Shown in pieces: positions 18,505 through 31,219 of a stretch of DNA of 46,946 nucleotides. The notes under the pieces were generated by a model. It had not been told where the DNA came from. It was given only the letters and a program-made list of their open reading frames with translations, and did no database searches. The DNA comes from Deinococcus hopiensis KR-140 (GTDB lineage: Bacteria > Deinococcota > Deinococci > Deinococcales > Deinococcaceae): positions 1-46,946 of the forward strand of contig CALPYF020000032.1 in NCBI GenBank assembly GCA_943327755.2. The letters are read 5' to 3'. The number at the start of each line of letters is the position of its first letter. The stretch's first letter is position 1. Made by a program: the position numbers and the translations under genes.

Positions 18505-18534
18505 ATTTTCCGCAACGACGCTTTCCCGTGTCAA
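18505..18534 (-). promoter_or_regulatory. XRE-cupin gene promoter, leaderless
   Basis: Minus strand: TTGACA (18534-18529), an 18-bp spacer, GAAAAT (18510-18505), then 6 nt to the ATG. This is the clearest leaderless promoter in the window. Confidence 0.7.
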
Positions 18535-18702
18535 GGCCGAACCTGACCGCTTGAACCGGGTGCAGTACCGCCGCGGTACCCGCGCAGTCAGCCCACCCGG
18601 AATCCCACCTTCACGCGAGTACAGTGGACACACAACCACAGCCCAGAACCCGCGCTCGGCGCCCTGACGGCGGCCCCCGCCCCACCCACCCGGAGGTGTC
18701 CC

Positions 18703-20676
18703 ATGACCCAGACCCCCATCCAACCCAGCGACCACCCGGCCAGCGACCATATCGACGCGATGCTCCACGAGAACCGCGTGATCGAGCCCAGCGCCGCCTT
18801 CCGCGCGCAGGCCCGCGTGACCCGCGAGGACTACGAGCGCCGCTACCGCCAGAGCCTCGACGCCCCCGACACCTTCTGGTCGGAGGTCGCTGGGGAACTC
18901 CACTGGTTCAGCCCCTGGACGCAGGTGCTCGACTGGCAGCCCCCCCACGCGCAGTGGTTCGTGGGCGGCCAGACGAACATCGCCTTCAACGCCCTGGACC
19001 GCAACGTCGCGCGCGGGCTGGGCGGCAAGACGGCGATCATCTGGGAAGCCGAGGACGGCGAGGTCCGCACCTACACCTACGCCGAACTCCTGCGCGAGGT
19101 GAAGAAGGCCGCCAATGCCCTGCGCGACCTGGGCGTGCAGCCCGGCGACCGCGTGACCCTCTACCTGCCCCTGACGCCCGAGGCGGCCATCGCCATGCTC
19201 GCCTGCGCCCGCATCGGCGCCGTGCATTCCGTGGTGTTCGGCGGGTTCTCGGTCAGCGCGCTGGCTGACCGGATCAACGACGCGCAGAGCAAGGTCCTGA
19301 TCACCGCCGACGCCGGGCAGCGGCGCGGCTCCCTGGTGAACCTCAAGGCGAACGCCGACGAGGCCGCGAAACTCACCCCCAGCCTGGAGAAGATCCTCGT
19401 GGTGTGCCGCGCCGACTGCGACGCGCCCATGCAGGAGGGCCGCGACGTCTGGTGGCACGACGCCCTGAACGCCGCCAGCGACGAGCACGACGCCCTGCCC
19501 GTGGACAGCGAACACCCGCTGTTCGTGCTGTACACCTCCGGCAGCACGGGCAAACCCAAGGGCGTGCAGCACACCACCGGCGGGTACATGATCGGCACGT
19601 ACCTCACCACCCAGACCGTCTTTGATCTGAAAGACGACGACATCTACTGGTGCACCGCCGACGTCGGCTGGATCACCGGCCACAGCTACAGCGTGTACGG
19701 CCCCCTCCTGAACGGCGCGACCGTCCTCATGTACGAGGGCGCGCCCAACCACCCCGACTGGGGCCGCTTCTGGCACCTGATCCAGAAGCACCGCGTCACG
19801 ATCCTGTACACCGCGCCCACCGCCATCCGCTCCTTCATGCGCCAGGGCGACGCCATCCCCGCGGCGTACGACCTGAGCAGCCTGCGCCTGCTCGGCTCGG
19901 TCGGGGAACCCATCAACCCCGAAGCGTGGATGTGGTACTGGCGCACCATCGGAGGCGAACGCTGCCCCGTCGTGGACACCTGGTGGCAGACCGAGACCGG
20001 CAGCATCATGCTGACCACCCTGCCCGGCGCGCACGCCAGCAAACCCGGCAGCGCGGGCCTCCCCATGTTCGGCGTGGAGCCCGCCATCATGACCCACCAG
20101 GGCGAGGAACTCGGCCCCGACGACGGCGGCCTGCTCGTCATCAAACGCCCCTGGCCCAGCATGCTCCGCACCGTGTACGGCGACGACGAGCGCTACCGCA
20201 AGACCTACTGGGGCGAGATCGAAGGCGTGTACTTCGCCGGGGACGGCGCCCGCCGCGACGCCGACGGGTACGTCACCGTCATCGGCCGCGTGGACGACGT
20301 CCTGAACGTCAGCGGCCACCGCCTGGGCACCATGGAGATCGAATCCGCCCTCGTCGCCCACCCCAGCGTCGCCGAGGCCGCCGTGGTCGGCAAACCCGAC
20401 GACGTGAAAGGCGAATGCGTCGTCGCGTTCGTCCTCCCCCAGAGCGGCTACGCGGTCGACCCGAAGGAACTGCGCGCCCACGTCAGCCGCGAAATCGGCG
20501 CCCTCGCCCGCCCCGACGCCATCTACGTCGCCGACGCGCTCCCCAAGACCCGCAGCGGGAAGATCATGCGCCGCTTCCTGAGGCAGATCGCCGCCGGAAA
20601 AGACATCCAGGGCGACACCAGCACCCTGGAAGACCCCGGTGTGCTCGACCGGCTGGCCGCCACCGACCCCGTGTAA
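18703..20676 (+). CDS. acs: Acetyl-CoA synthetase (AMP-forming)
   Basis: The enzyme makes acetyl-CoA from acetate, ATP and CoA through acetyl-AMP. 657 residues is the normal Acs length. Visible motifs: FVGGQTNIAFNALDRNV, the P-loop-like VLYTSGSTGKPKGVQHTTGG, WCTADVGWITGHSYSVYGPL, DTWWQTETGSIM, and near the C-terminus RSGKIMRR, whose lysine (about K620) is the catalytic residue regulated by acetylation in other bacteria. GGAGGT lies about 8 nt upstream of the ATG. A strong bidirectional terminator follows. With the DUF485/ActP pair, it completes acetate uptake and use. Three GNAT enzymes in the window could in principle acetylate it, but nothing shows this. Confidence 0.97.
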   Translation: MTQTPIQPSDHPASDHIDAMLHENRVIEPSAAFRAQARVTREDYERRYRQSLDAPDTFWSEVAGELHWFSPWTQVLDWQPPHAQWFVGGQTNIAFNALDRNVARGLGGKTAIIWEAEDGEVRTYTYAELLREVKKAANALRDLGVQPGDRVTLYLPLTPEAAIAMLACARIGAVHSVVFGGFSVSALADRINDAQSKVLITADAGQRRGSLVNLKANADEAAKLTPSLEKILVVCRADCDAPMQEGRDVWWHDALNAASDEHDALPVDSEHPLFVLYTSGSTGKPKGVQHTTGGYMIGTYLTTQTVFDLKDDDIYWCTADVGWITGHSYSVYGPLLNGATVLMYEGAPNHPDWGRFWHLIQKHRVTILYTAPTAIRSFMRQGDAIPAAYDLSSLRLLGSVGEPINPEAWMWYWRTIGGERCPVVDTWWQTETGSIMLTTLPGAHASKPGSAGLPMFGVEPAIMTHQGEELGPDDGGLLVIKRPWPSMLRTVYGDDERYRKTYWGEIEGVYFAGDGARRDADGYVTVIGRVDDVLNVSGHRLGTMEIESALVAHPSVAEAAVVGKPDDVKGECVVAFVLPQSGYAVDPKELRAHVSREIGALARPDAIYVADALPKTRSGKIMRRFLRQIAAGKDIQGDTSTLEDPGVLDRLAATDPV

Positions 20677-20686
20677 GGCAGGCCAG

Positions 20687-20723
20687 GGGCCGCGACACCG
20701 CCACGGCTGGGGTGTCGCGGCCC
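20687..20723. terminator. Bidirectional terminator after acs
   Basis: GGGCCGCGACACC (20687-20699) pairs perfectly with GGTGTCGCGGCCC (20711-20723). It lies between acs and the convergent small gene. Confidence 0.8.
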
Positions 20724-20733
20724 GCTGCTGAAT

Positions 20734-21003
20734 TCACGTGGCGCTGATCGCGTACTCCGGCGCGTCCGCCCGCAATTCCAGGTGATCCCCGCACCACAGC
20801 GGGTGCAGGTCCACGCTGGCGGTGCGGCCCCAGCGCGCCCCGTCATGCGCGGCCCGGACCGTCAGAGTGACCGTGCCGCTGGGTTTCGCGGATACCTGAA
20901 TGTCCAGGTGCCGCAGCGGGTCCGGGCGGTACCCCCCGAGCAACTGGGTCTGAAGTTCCGGAAGCAGGGGCCGCAGCGCCTGATGCAGGTCAGCAGGAAG
21001 CAT
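20734..21003 (-). CDS. Hypothetical protein, 89 aa
   Basis: I do not recognise a family. The protein begins MLPADLHQALRPLLPELQTQLLGG and continues as predicted beta strands (HLDIQVSAKPSGTVTLTVRAAHDG and WGRTASVDLHPLWCGDHLELRAD). No signal or membrane segment is seen. The ATG at 21003 is chosen because sequence upstream is low-complexity and lies in a repeat-like region; a GTG 13 codons earlier is an alternative. It converges on acs, with a terminator hairpin between them. Confidence 0.6.
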   Translation of the reverse strand: MLPADLHQALRPLLPELQTQLLGGYRPDPLRHLDIQVSAKPSGTVTLTVRAAHDGARWGRTASVDLHPLWCGDHLELRADAPEYAISAT

Positions 21004-21085
21004 GCCCGCAGCATGCGCCCCACCGCCCAGGGGAGACACTGGCCGCGTGGCGCGCCGACTGGCCAGCTGACCGGACACGAACTCC

Positions 21086-21182
21086 GATTGGACGGGCTGC
21101 CAAGTCCTTTTCATCCGAACCAAGCGAGAAGGAGAGAAGCGGGCTCCGGGTTGTCGGCGAACCGGATGGCAGTCCGCTTCAC
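21086..21182. repeat. Palindromic repeat-like element
   Basis: Imperfect outer arms (GGAC...TGCCA against TGGCAGTCC), an inner CATCCG/CGGATG pair and CGGGTT/AACCGG enclose a purine-rich segment with AGCGAGAAGGAGAGAAGCGG. A similar segment occurs in the elements near 32590 and 43580. It resembles the small non-coding repeats known in Deinococcus. Confidence 0.4.
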
Positions 21183-21814
21183 GGGGCCAGGGACCAGACC
21201 AGCAACTGCGCGGCGTCCTGAACAGGGAAGAGGTGGGGGGAAACCTCCGCTTCTTCCCCATATGTGCCCAGCAGGAAGCGGGCGTCGTCACCAGTCACCG
21301 TGAGGGGGCAGGTGATGGTCGACGCGGATTCCGGCGGCGTGTCTCCCGGTGCGAGGGACTGCCCCAGCGCCGCCCAGGTGGCCCGCAGGTGTGCCGGGCC
21401 GTGCGCGGCGCCCCACACCTGTCCGCCGGGCCGCAGCACGCGCCGCGCTTCCGCCAGTGCCCGCGCCTGATCCGGCAGGTGCGCGAGGACCCGCATGAAC
21501 AGCACCACGTTGAAGCTCGCGTCCGGGAACGGCAACGCCTCCGCCGACGCGGCCAGCACGCCCGGTCCCGGCGTGGGGTCAACCCCTGCCACCCGGCCCG
21601 CGTGCCCCCGCCGTGACAGCTCCCGCACCAGCCGACCATCTCCTGCGCCCACATCCAGCACATCCAGGGCAGGGGAGAGGCGCAGCGCGTCCAGCAGCAC
21701 CCCCTCCGGCCAGGATTTCCCGGACAGGTGCGAGAGCCACGCATCCCGCGCCCGCAAACAGGTAGAGGCAGATGCAGGGCGAACCCCAGCCATCTGCCTC
21801 CGACCATCTGCCAT
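21179..21814 (-). CDS. Class I SAM-dependent methyltransferase, 211 aa
   Basis: The Rossmann-fold methyltransferase motifs are in order: I VLDVGAGDGRLVRELSRRG, II VAGVDPTPG, III FPDASFNVVLFMRVLAHLPD, post-III EARRVLRPGGQVWGAAHG. It resembles UbiE/MenG-like or small-molecule methyltransferases of the Methyltransf_11 family; the substrate is unknown. The ATG is 6 nt after the accC stop, so it probably sits at the end of the accBC transcript. The first 10 residues (MADGRRQMAG) come from a GGCAGATGGC-type repeat, so translation may really start at the second Met or later. Confidence 0.8.
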   Translation of the reverse strand: MADGRRQMAGVRPASASTCLRARDAWLSHLSGKSWPEGVLLDALRLSPALDVLDVGAGDGRLVRELSRRGHAGRVAGVDPTPGPGVLAASAEALPFPDASFNVVLFMRVLAHLPDQARALAEARRVLRPGGQVWGAAHGPAHLRATWAALGQSLAPGDTPPESASTITCPLTVTGDDARFLLGTYGEEAEVSPHLFPVQDAAQLLVWSLAP

Positions 21815-21820
21815 CAGCTC

Positions 21821-23158
<1,338 letters not shown>

Positions 23159-23256
23159 GAACTTCGCTCCTTGCAGATGGCAGAAGGCTCAGGGCCGGAT
23201 GGCGAGAGCACAGACGCGAGGTGGCCTTCTGCCTTCTTCCATCGGCCTTCTGCCGC
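23159..23256 (-). repeat. GGCAGAAGGC-type repeats in accB-accC gap
   Basis: Read on the minus strand, GGCAGAAGGC occurs twice, then GCCTTCTGCC and CATCTGC, giving a hairpin of at least 10 bp. Related GGCAGATGGC words appear just after accC (21783-21815). Confidence 0.45.
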
Positions 23257-23820
<564 letters not shown>

Positions 23821-23906
23821 GGCCCCTCCTTGAAGTTCGGGTGTTCTGCGGGTGACGCTGCTCCCAATCATGCCCTGTGCCGGGTGAGAGGGGTGTTCCC
23901 CGCAGC

Positions 23907-23920
23907 CTAACGCTCGTTTG
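23907..23920. promoter_or_regulatory. TetR-type operator-like site upstream of accB
   Basis: On the minus strand this reads CAAACGAGCGTTAG. It fits CNAACGNNCGTTNG, the consensus I recall for the Thermus TetR-family regulator PaaR, at every fixed position. The -10-like TAGACT (23935-23930) lies just upstream. Confidence 0.5.
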
Positions 23921-23976
23921 GCTGCGCCCAGTCTAGCGGCAATCGCGGCGCAGGGGCGCTCCGGGCCGCCGGGCGC

Positions 23977-23992
23977 GGACTGAACTCAGTCC
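23977..23992. promoter_or_regulatory. 16-bp palindrome GGACTGAACTCAGTCC
   Basis: Seven-base arms with a 2-nt centre lie between accB and the efp terminator. It may be a second operator for accB, or part of a hairpin. No known regulator is assigned. Confidence 0.4.
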
Positions 23993-24008
23993 AAGGGCAA
24001 ACGTGCGC

Positions 24009-24040
24009 GCCGCCCGCCGGGGAAACCGGGGGCGGCGCAG
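24009..24040 (-). terminator. Terminator of efp
   Basis: GCGCCGCCCGCCGG and CCGGGGGCGGCGC form a long GC stem with an internal mismatch, directly downstream of the efp stop. Confidence 0.6.
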
Positions 24041-24054
24041 TCACGTCATGTCAT

Positions 24055-24612
24055 TTACGCGCGGCTGAGGTACTGACCCGTACGGGTGTCCACCTTCACG
24101 TTGGTGTCCTGTTCGACGAACAGGGGCACCTGCACCACGGCGCCGGTCTCCAGCGTGGCGGGCTTGGTGCCGCCGGACACGGTGTCGCCGCGCACGCCGG
24201 GGTCGGTCTGCACGATCTTCAGGATGACCTGGTTGGGCAGCGTGATGCTCAGGGGCTTCTCGCCGTACATGGCGACTTCCACCTCGGTGTTCTCCTTCAT
24301 GAACTTCGCCGCGTCACTGACCAGGGTCTTGCCCAGCGTGATCTGGTCGAAGGTGTCCAGATCCATGAACACGTAGTCCTCACCGTCGGGGTAGAGGTAC
24401 TGCATCTTCTTGCCTTCCACGTAGATGTCCTGCAGCTTCTCACCGCTGTTGAAGGTGCGGTCCACGATCGAGCCGCTTTCCATGTTGCGGAACTTCGTGA
24501 CGACCTTCGCGCCGCCGCGGCCCATCTTCAGGTGCGAGTACTCCAGGCACTCCCAGAGGCCGCCGTCCATCTCCACTTTCGTGCCGTTGCGCAGTTCAGT
24601 CACACTGATCAT
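24055..24612 (-). CDS. efp: Elongation factor P
   Basis: 185 residues, three beta-barrel domains. EF-P enters the ribosome between the P and E sites and rescues stalling at consecutive prolines. The N-terminal loop reads SHLKMGRGGAKV, with R32 at the tip where E. coli has the lysine that is beta-lysylated. The C-terminal signature KIVQTDPGVRGDTVSGGTKPATLETGAVVQVPLF is intact. Arg at this position is known in Thermus and in bacteria that use EarP; no modification gene is seen here. AAGGAGAAG precedes the ATG. It is divergent from rplY with about 220 bp between. Confidence 0.98.
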   Translation of the reverse strand: MISVTELRNGTKVEMDGGLWECLEYSHLKMGRGGAKVVTKFRNMESGSIVDRTFNSGEKLQDIYVEGKKMQYLYPDGEDYVFMDLDTFDQITLGKTLVSDAAKFMKENTEVEVAMYGEKPLSITLPNQVILKIVQTDPGVRGDTVSGGTKPATLETGAVVQVPLFVEQDTNVKVDTRTGQYLSRA

Positions 24613-24833
24613 GTCTTCTCCTTGTCCTCGTCCGGGGCCATCTCCACACCCGCTGGGTGGGGCGGCCGCGCGGCAACGCCACAGAGTCTAGCAGAGGCCC
24701 GCATGACCCTTCCACCCGCCTATGCGCGTTTGCTATGCTGTCACGGTTGCACGCCCGCCCCCCGCCCCGCCCCGAGCGGAACAGCGCGGCGAGAGTGAGG
24801 CGGCGAAGAACGTCCCCGAAGGAGAAAGAGCAC

Positions 24834-25550
24834 ATGGAACTGAACGCCAAACCCCGCAAGAGCCAGGAAAAGCTCGCTGAAGGCCTGATCCCCGCCGTCG
24901 CCTACAACAAGGAGAAGAACGTCTCCTTCACGATCGACAAGAAGGCCTTCGACCGCGCCTTCCGCCAGACCAGCACCACCGGTCTGTTCGACATCACCAT
25001 CGAAGGCGGCGAGACCTTCCCCGCGCTCGTCAAGACCGTGCAGATGGACAAGCGCAAGCGCACCCCCATCCACGTGGACTTCTACATGGTCACCTACGGT
25101 GAACCCGTCGAAGTGAACGTCCCCGTGCACACCAAAGGCAAGAGCCAGGGCGAAGTCATGGGCGGCCTCGTGGACATCGTCGTTCACAACCTGAGCGTCA
25201 TCGCCCCCGGCCCCCGCCGCATCCCCCAGGAACTCGTCGTGGACGTCACCAAGCTGAACATCGGTGACCACGTCACCGCCGGTCAGGTCAAACTGCCCGA
25301 CGGCGTGACGCTCGCCGGCGACGCCGAGCAGGTCGTCATCAGCGTCCTGCCGCCCCGCCTCAGCGAAGGCGAAGCCGCCGCCGAGCAGCAGGCCGCCCAG
25401 GTGGCCGGTCTGGTCGCCGCTGGCGAGATCAGCGAGGAAGCCGCCGCCGCGATCCTCGAAGGCGAGGCCACCGTCGAGGAAGCCAAGGCCGACGCCGCCA
25501 GCGAGACCGAAGGCGAAGCCGAGAGCACCGAAGAGAAGAGCGAAGAGTAA
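24834..25550 (+). CDS. rplY: 50S ribosomal protein bL25, CTC/TL5 long form
   Basis: 238 residues: a bL25 5S rRNA-binding domain (MELNAKPRKSQEKLAEGLIPAVAYNKEKN), the TL5 beta domain (VDFYMVTYGEPVEVNVPVHTKGKSQGE, then VDVTKLNIGDHVTAGQVKLPDGV), and a C-terminal Glu/Ala-rich extension from about residue 180 (EGEAAAEQQAAQVAGLVAAGEISEEAAAAILEG) ending in acidic residues. This three-domain form is characteristic of Deinococcus-Thermus. AAGGAG precedes the ATG; a longer upstream frame is not coding. TATGCT (24734-24739) is a candidate -10, giving a leader of about 90 nt. Confidence 0.97.
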   Translation: MELNAKPRKSQEKLAEGLIPAVAYNKEKNVSFTIDKKAFDRAFRQTSTTGLFDITIEGGETFPALVKTVQMDKRKRTPIHVDFYMVTYGEPVEVNVPVHTKGKSQGEVMGGLVDIVVHNLSVIAPGPRRIPQELVVDVTKLNIGDHVTAGQVKLPDGVTLAGDAEQVVISVLPPRLSEGEAAAEQQAAQVAGLVAAGEISEEAAAAILEGEATVEEAKADAASETEGEAESTEEKSEE

Positions 25551-25561
25551 TCCTCTTCCCG

Positions 25562-25593
25562 AGCGCCGCCCCTCCCACCGGAGGGGCGGCGCT
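25562..25593 (+). terminator. Terminator of rplY
   Basis: A 13-bp perfect stem, GCGCCGCCCCTCC (25563-25575) with GGAGGGGCGGCGC (25580-25592), and a 4-nt loop, followed by TTCTG. Confidence 0.85.
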
Positions 25594-25681
25594 TCTGCGT
25601 ACCCGGCACTCCAACCCTGGGTGTCCGGCTGCGGCCCTCCGACCTGCGACCGGCGTTCCACATGCCCGGCGCTGCATCCCG

Positions 25682-25687
25682 TACCCT
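25682..25687 (+). promoter_or_regulatory. -10 hexamer TACCCT, leaderless start of ygfZ
   Basis: TACCCT ends 7 nt before the ATG at 25695, with no ribosome binding site between. Confidence 0.5.
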
Positions 25688-25694
25688 GGGCGGC

Positions 25695-26571
<877 letters not shown>

Positions 26572-26579
<8 letters not shown>

Positions 26580-26988
26580 CGCCCTGACCCGCGACCTGCG
26601 GGCCGGGGACGCCCACGGCCGCGTCCGTGCCGCACGCCGCGCCCATCAGCTGGCCTTCCTGACACTGGCCGTTCCCGGCCTGCCGCTGGGAGCGCTGCTG
26701 GCCCTGCTGCGCCCCCAGCGGGTGCAAGAACCCGTCATCTTCCTGGTCGTCCTGCTGCTGGCGCTGCTGCTGGCCGGTGTGGCGTGGCAGCTGGCCCGCC
26801 GCACGGCGCGCGACGAGCAGCTGGCCCAGCCTCAGCGCCAGCTGGCGGGGGCCATGCAGGCGGCCACAGTGCCCGCCGTGCCCTTCCTGATCGGTTGCGC
26901 GTTCCTGGCCAGTCCACTGGCCGCGGCGGTGCTGTGGGGGACGGCACTGACGCTGTTCCTGCTGACCCGGCCGCGCCGCCGCGCCTGA
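26572..26988 (+). CDS. Hypothetical membrane protein, 138 aa
   Basis: Three to four hydrophobic segments are visible: LAFLTLAVPGLPLGALLALL (about 28-47), PVIFLVVLLLALLLAGVAW (about 53-71), and AATVPAVPFLIGCAFLASPLAAAVLWGTALTLFLL near the end. Arg-rich stretches flank them. No family is recognised. Its ATG overlaps the end of ygfZ in a different frame, so the two are translationally coupled. A bidirectional terminator lies downstream. Confidence 0.75.
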
Positions 26989-27069
26989 GTCGAACGCGCT
27001 CTGGGGCTCAAGATCATCGGCATCAACGGTGTGCTCTCCGCTCAGGGCAGACGGCCTCAGCCCCACGAA

Positions 27070-27099
27070 ACACCCCGCTCGGGCTCCCGGGCGGGGTGT
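27070..27099. terminator. Bidirectional terminator
   Basis: ACACCCCGC (27070-27078) pairs with GCGGGGTGT (27091-27099) between convergent genes. On the minus strand it is followed by TTTCG. Confidence 0.75.
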
Positions 27100-27139
27100 C
27101 GTCTTCAGCTGGCCTGCGTCGTGCAGGGGCTGCCAGTGG

Positions 27140-28162
27140 TCAGCGTGACTTGGGATCCAGCGCGTCGCGCAGTCCGTCACCGAACAGGTTGAACGCGAGG
27201 CTGAACAGCACGATGAACACGGATGGGTACACCAGCACGTACCAGTACTCGGGTTTCAGCCAGGCGCGCGCGGCGTCGACAAGCTGACCCCATTCGGAGA
27301 AACCAGGTTCGAAGCCCAGGCCCAGGAAGGACAGACCGGCGATGCCCAGCGGCACGGTGGCCAGATCCAGCACGGCGATGGTGAACACGGCGGCGATGCT
27401 GTTGGGCACCACGTGCTTCATGATCAGGCGGAAATCACGCGCGCCCAGGCCGCGGGCCGCGTCCACGTATTCCAGCTGGCGGGTGCGCAGCACCTCACCG
27501 CGGATCAGGCGGGCGTAGCCGGCCCAGCCGGTCACGCAGGACGCCACGATGATCGGCAGGGTCGGGTCGTAGTCCCCGGCGCCGCTCTGGAAGCGGGCGC
27601 GCAGGATCGTCAGGATCACCACCGTCAGGATCAGGGGCGGCAGCGAGAACAGCACATCAATGAAGCGCTGGATCAGGTTGTCGATCCACCCGCCGTAGTA
27701 CCCGCTGATCGCGCCGATGATCACGCCGAGCACCAGGGTCACGCCCACGATGATGAACGCCATCTTCAGGGCAGTGCGGGTGCCCCAGATCAGACCGTAG
27801 AAGATGTTGTAGCCGTTCACCGTGCCGAAGGGGGCCTCGGCGCTGGGCTTGGTCGGCTGCTGCTGGAAGCTCAGGCGCTCGTTCAGGTAGCAGCTTTCGG
27901 GCGGGGCGAACACGGCCGTCCAGAAGGCGGCGCCGGCCGGGTTGTAGACCTCGCTGGCCTGGGTGATGTTCAGGTCCCGCAGGCAGTTGCCGCTGGGCTT
28001 GGCGATCAGCGGCGCGAACAGCGCGACCAGGCCGAAGAGCAGGGTGATCACCAGCCCGGTGATCGCCAGCGGGTTGCGGCGCAGTTTCCGGGTGGCAGGG
28101 CTCGTCCAGAACTCCTGGAAGCGGGTGCGTTCCTTGGATTTGGGGGCAGCGGCGACGGTCAT
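27140..28162 (-). CDS. Peptide ABC transporter permease, DppC/OppC type
   Basis: 340 residues, an inner-membrane permease of the DppC family. The first 40 residues are cytoplasmic and basic; the first membrane segment is LAITGLVITLLFGLVALFAPLIA. A periplasmic insertion of about 80 residues follows, then five membrane segments. The EAA loop for ATPase contact reads EYVDAARGLGARDFRLIMKHVVPNS. C-terminal LAFNLFGDGLRDALDPKSR is typical. It follows the DppB-type permease by 31 nt. No ATPase genes (DppD, DppF) are adjacent, so shared ATPases elsewhere must energise it. Confidence 0.95.
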   Translation of the reverse strand: MTVAAAPKSKERTRFQEFWTSPATRKLRRNPLAITGLVITLLFGLVALFAPLIAKPSGNCLRDLNITQASEVYNPAGAAFWTAVFAPPESCYLNERLSFQQQPTKPSAEAPFGTVNGYNIFYGLIWGTRTALKMAFIIVGVTLVLGVIIGAISGYYGGWIDNLIQRFIDVLFSLPPLILTVVILTILRARFQSGAGDYDPTLPIIVASCVTGWAGYARLIRGEVLRTRQLEYVDAARGLGARDFRLIMKHVVPNSIAAVFTIAVLDLATVPLGIAGLSFLGLGFEPGFSEWGQLVDAARAWLKPEYWYVLVYPSVFIVLFSLAFNLFGDGLRDALDPKSR

Positions 28163-28193
28163 GCGTTCCTCCGGGGCAGGGTGGTGCGGGGCA

Positions 28194-29216
28194 TCAGTCG
28201 AACCTCACGCGCGGATCGATCACACCGTACAGGATGTCCACTACTGTGCTGACGACCACGACGATCACGGCGGTCAGCATGGCGAAGCCCAGCACGGCGG
28301 CCAGGTCGACCCCGCGGGCCGCGTCCACGACCCACTGGCCCACGCCAGGGAAGGCGAAAATCGTCTCGGTGATGAGTGAGCCGCCCAGCAGTCCGATGAT
28401 CAGGAAGCCGCCCAGGGTGACGATGCTCAGCAGGGCGTTGCGGCGCGCATGCTTGCGGTTCACGACGCCTGGGGCCAGGCCCTTGGCACGCGCCGTACGC
28501 ACGTAGTCGCTGGTGAGCGCTTCGAGCATGTTGTTGCGCATCACCTTGATGATGTTCGCGCTGAGCACGATGACCAGGGTCAGGGCAGGCAGGATCATGT
28601 GTTGCAGGGCGTCCCAGGCAATGTCCCAGCGGCCGTTCAGGGCGGCGTCAACGGTCAGCAGACCGGTATAGGTCCTGACGTCGCCCAGCGCGAACGTGTT
28701 CACCACGTTCAGCTGACCTGAACCGGGCAGCCAGCCCAGGTAGGCGTAGAACACGGCGAGCAGCAGAATGCCCACCACGAAGCTGGGCAGGGAGTAACCC
28801 AAGACGACCAGGACACGCAGGAACTGGTCGATGAACTTGTCCTTGTGCAGGGCGCTCAGGGTGCCCAGCCACACGCTGATCAGCAGGATCGGGATGGCGG
28901 TCAGGATGGTCAGTTCGATGGTGCGGGGCAGCCGCTCCTTGATGGTGGCGATGACGTCCTGGTTGCTGGCCTTAGAGTAGCCCAGGTCGCCGTGCAGGGT
29001 GCTGTTCAGCCAGCGGCCGTACTGGACAGGGAAGGGGTCTCGCAGGCCACGCTGTTCGATGATCTGCTCCAGGCGGGCGGCCTGCTGTTCGCTGCGGATG
29101 TACGGTGCCGCACGCTGCTCTGGGGTGAGCAGCTGGGTCAGGCCGACGATCATCAGGGAGAGAACGAGCATCACCACAGGAATCTGGATGAGTCGTTTCA
29201 CGATGAAATTGAGCAT
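28194..29216 (-). CDS. Peptide ABC transporter permease, DppB/OppB type
   Basis: 340 residues; opens with the DppB pattern MLNFIVKRLIQIPVVMLVLSLMIVGLTQL, then a periplasmic loop (EQRAAPYIRSEQQAARLEQIIEQRGL) and five further membrane segments. The EAA loop is SDYVRTARAKGLAPGVVNRKHARRNALLS, and the C-terminus is the usual VDILYGVIDPRVRFD. It pairs with the DppC-type gene downstream and with the substrate-binding protein upstream. The 281-bp gap before it contains hairpins that may lower permease expression relative to the binding protein. Confidence 0.95.
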   Translation of the reverse strand: MLNFIVKRLIQIPVVMLVLSLMIVGLTQLLTPEQRAAPYIRSEQQAARLEQIIEQRGLRDPFPVQYGRWLNSTLHGDLGYSKASNQDVIATIKERLPRTIELTILTAIPILLISVWLGTLSALHKDKFIDQFLRVLVVLGYSLPSFVVGILLLAVFYAYLGWLPGSGQLNVVNTFALGDVRTYTGLLTVDAALNGRWDIAWDALQHMILPALTLVIVLSANIIKVMRNNMLEALTSDYVRTARAKGLAPGVVNRKHARRNALLSIVTLGGFLIIGLLGGSLITETIFAFPGVGQWVVDAARGVDLAAVLGFAMLTAVIVVVVSTVVDILYGVIDPRVRFD

Positions 29217-29452
29217 GAGAGCCTCGGGGTGGGAATGCTCCCGGCGCTGCGTGGAGGCAGCGGGGAGAAACGAAGGGTAAAAACGAACGTTGGTTTGGGG
29301 TGACGCCTGAGCTGTAGTCCGCTCGCTAGACTAGTCCAAATCGCATGTGTAACGCAAAGGTCACCGGGCGCTTGTCCCGGCATGAAGAACCTGTCTATGC
29401 GTGTCAGCCGAGCAATTTGCCATGTCACGGGAGGCCGTGGCCCCAATACAGT

Positions 29453-29483
29453 GGGGGCAGTTCCCGCCATGGGAACTGCCCCT
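29453..29483 (-). terminator. Hairpin after the binding-protein gene
   Basis: GGGGCAGTTCCC (29454-29465) pairs with GGGAACTGCCCC (29471-29482), a perfect 12-bp stem. It lies just past the stop and before the permease genes; it may be a partial terminator or an mRNA-stabilising structure. Confidence 0.7.
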
Positions 29484-29497
29484 CGCTGCATTGACGC

Positions 29498-31219
<1,722 letters not shown>

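Noticed and set aside
17881..20481. 866-codon minus-strand frame running through acs into the XRE gene
   Set aside because: Only its last 205 codons are the real XRE-cupin protein. The rest is antisense of acs.
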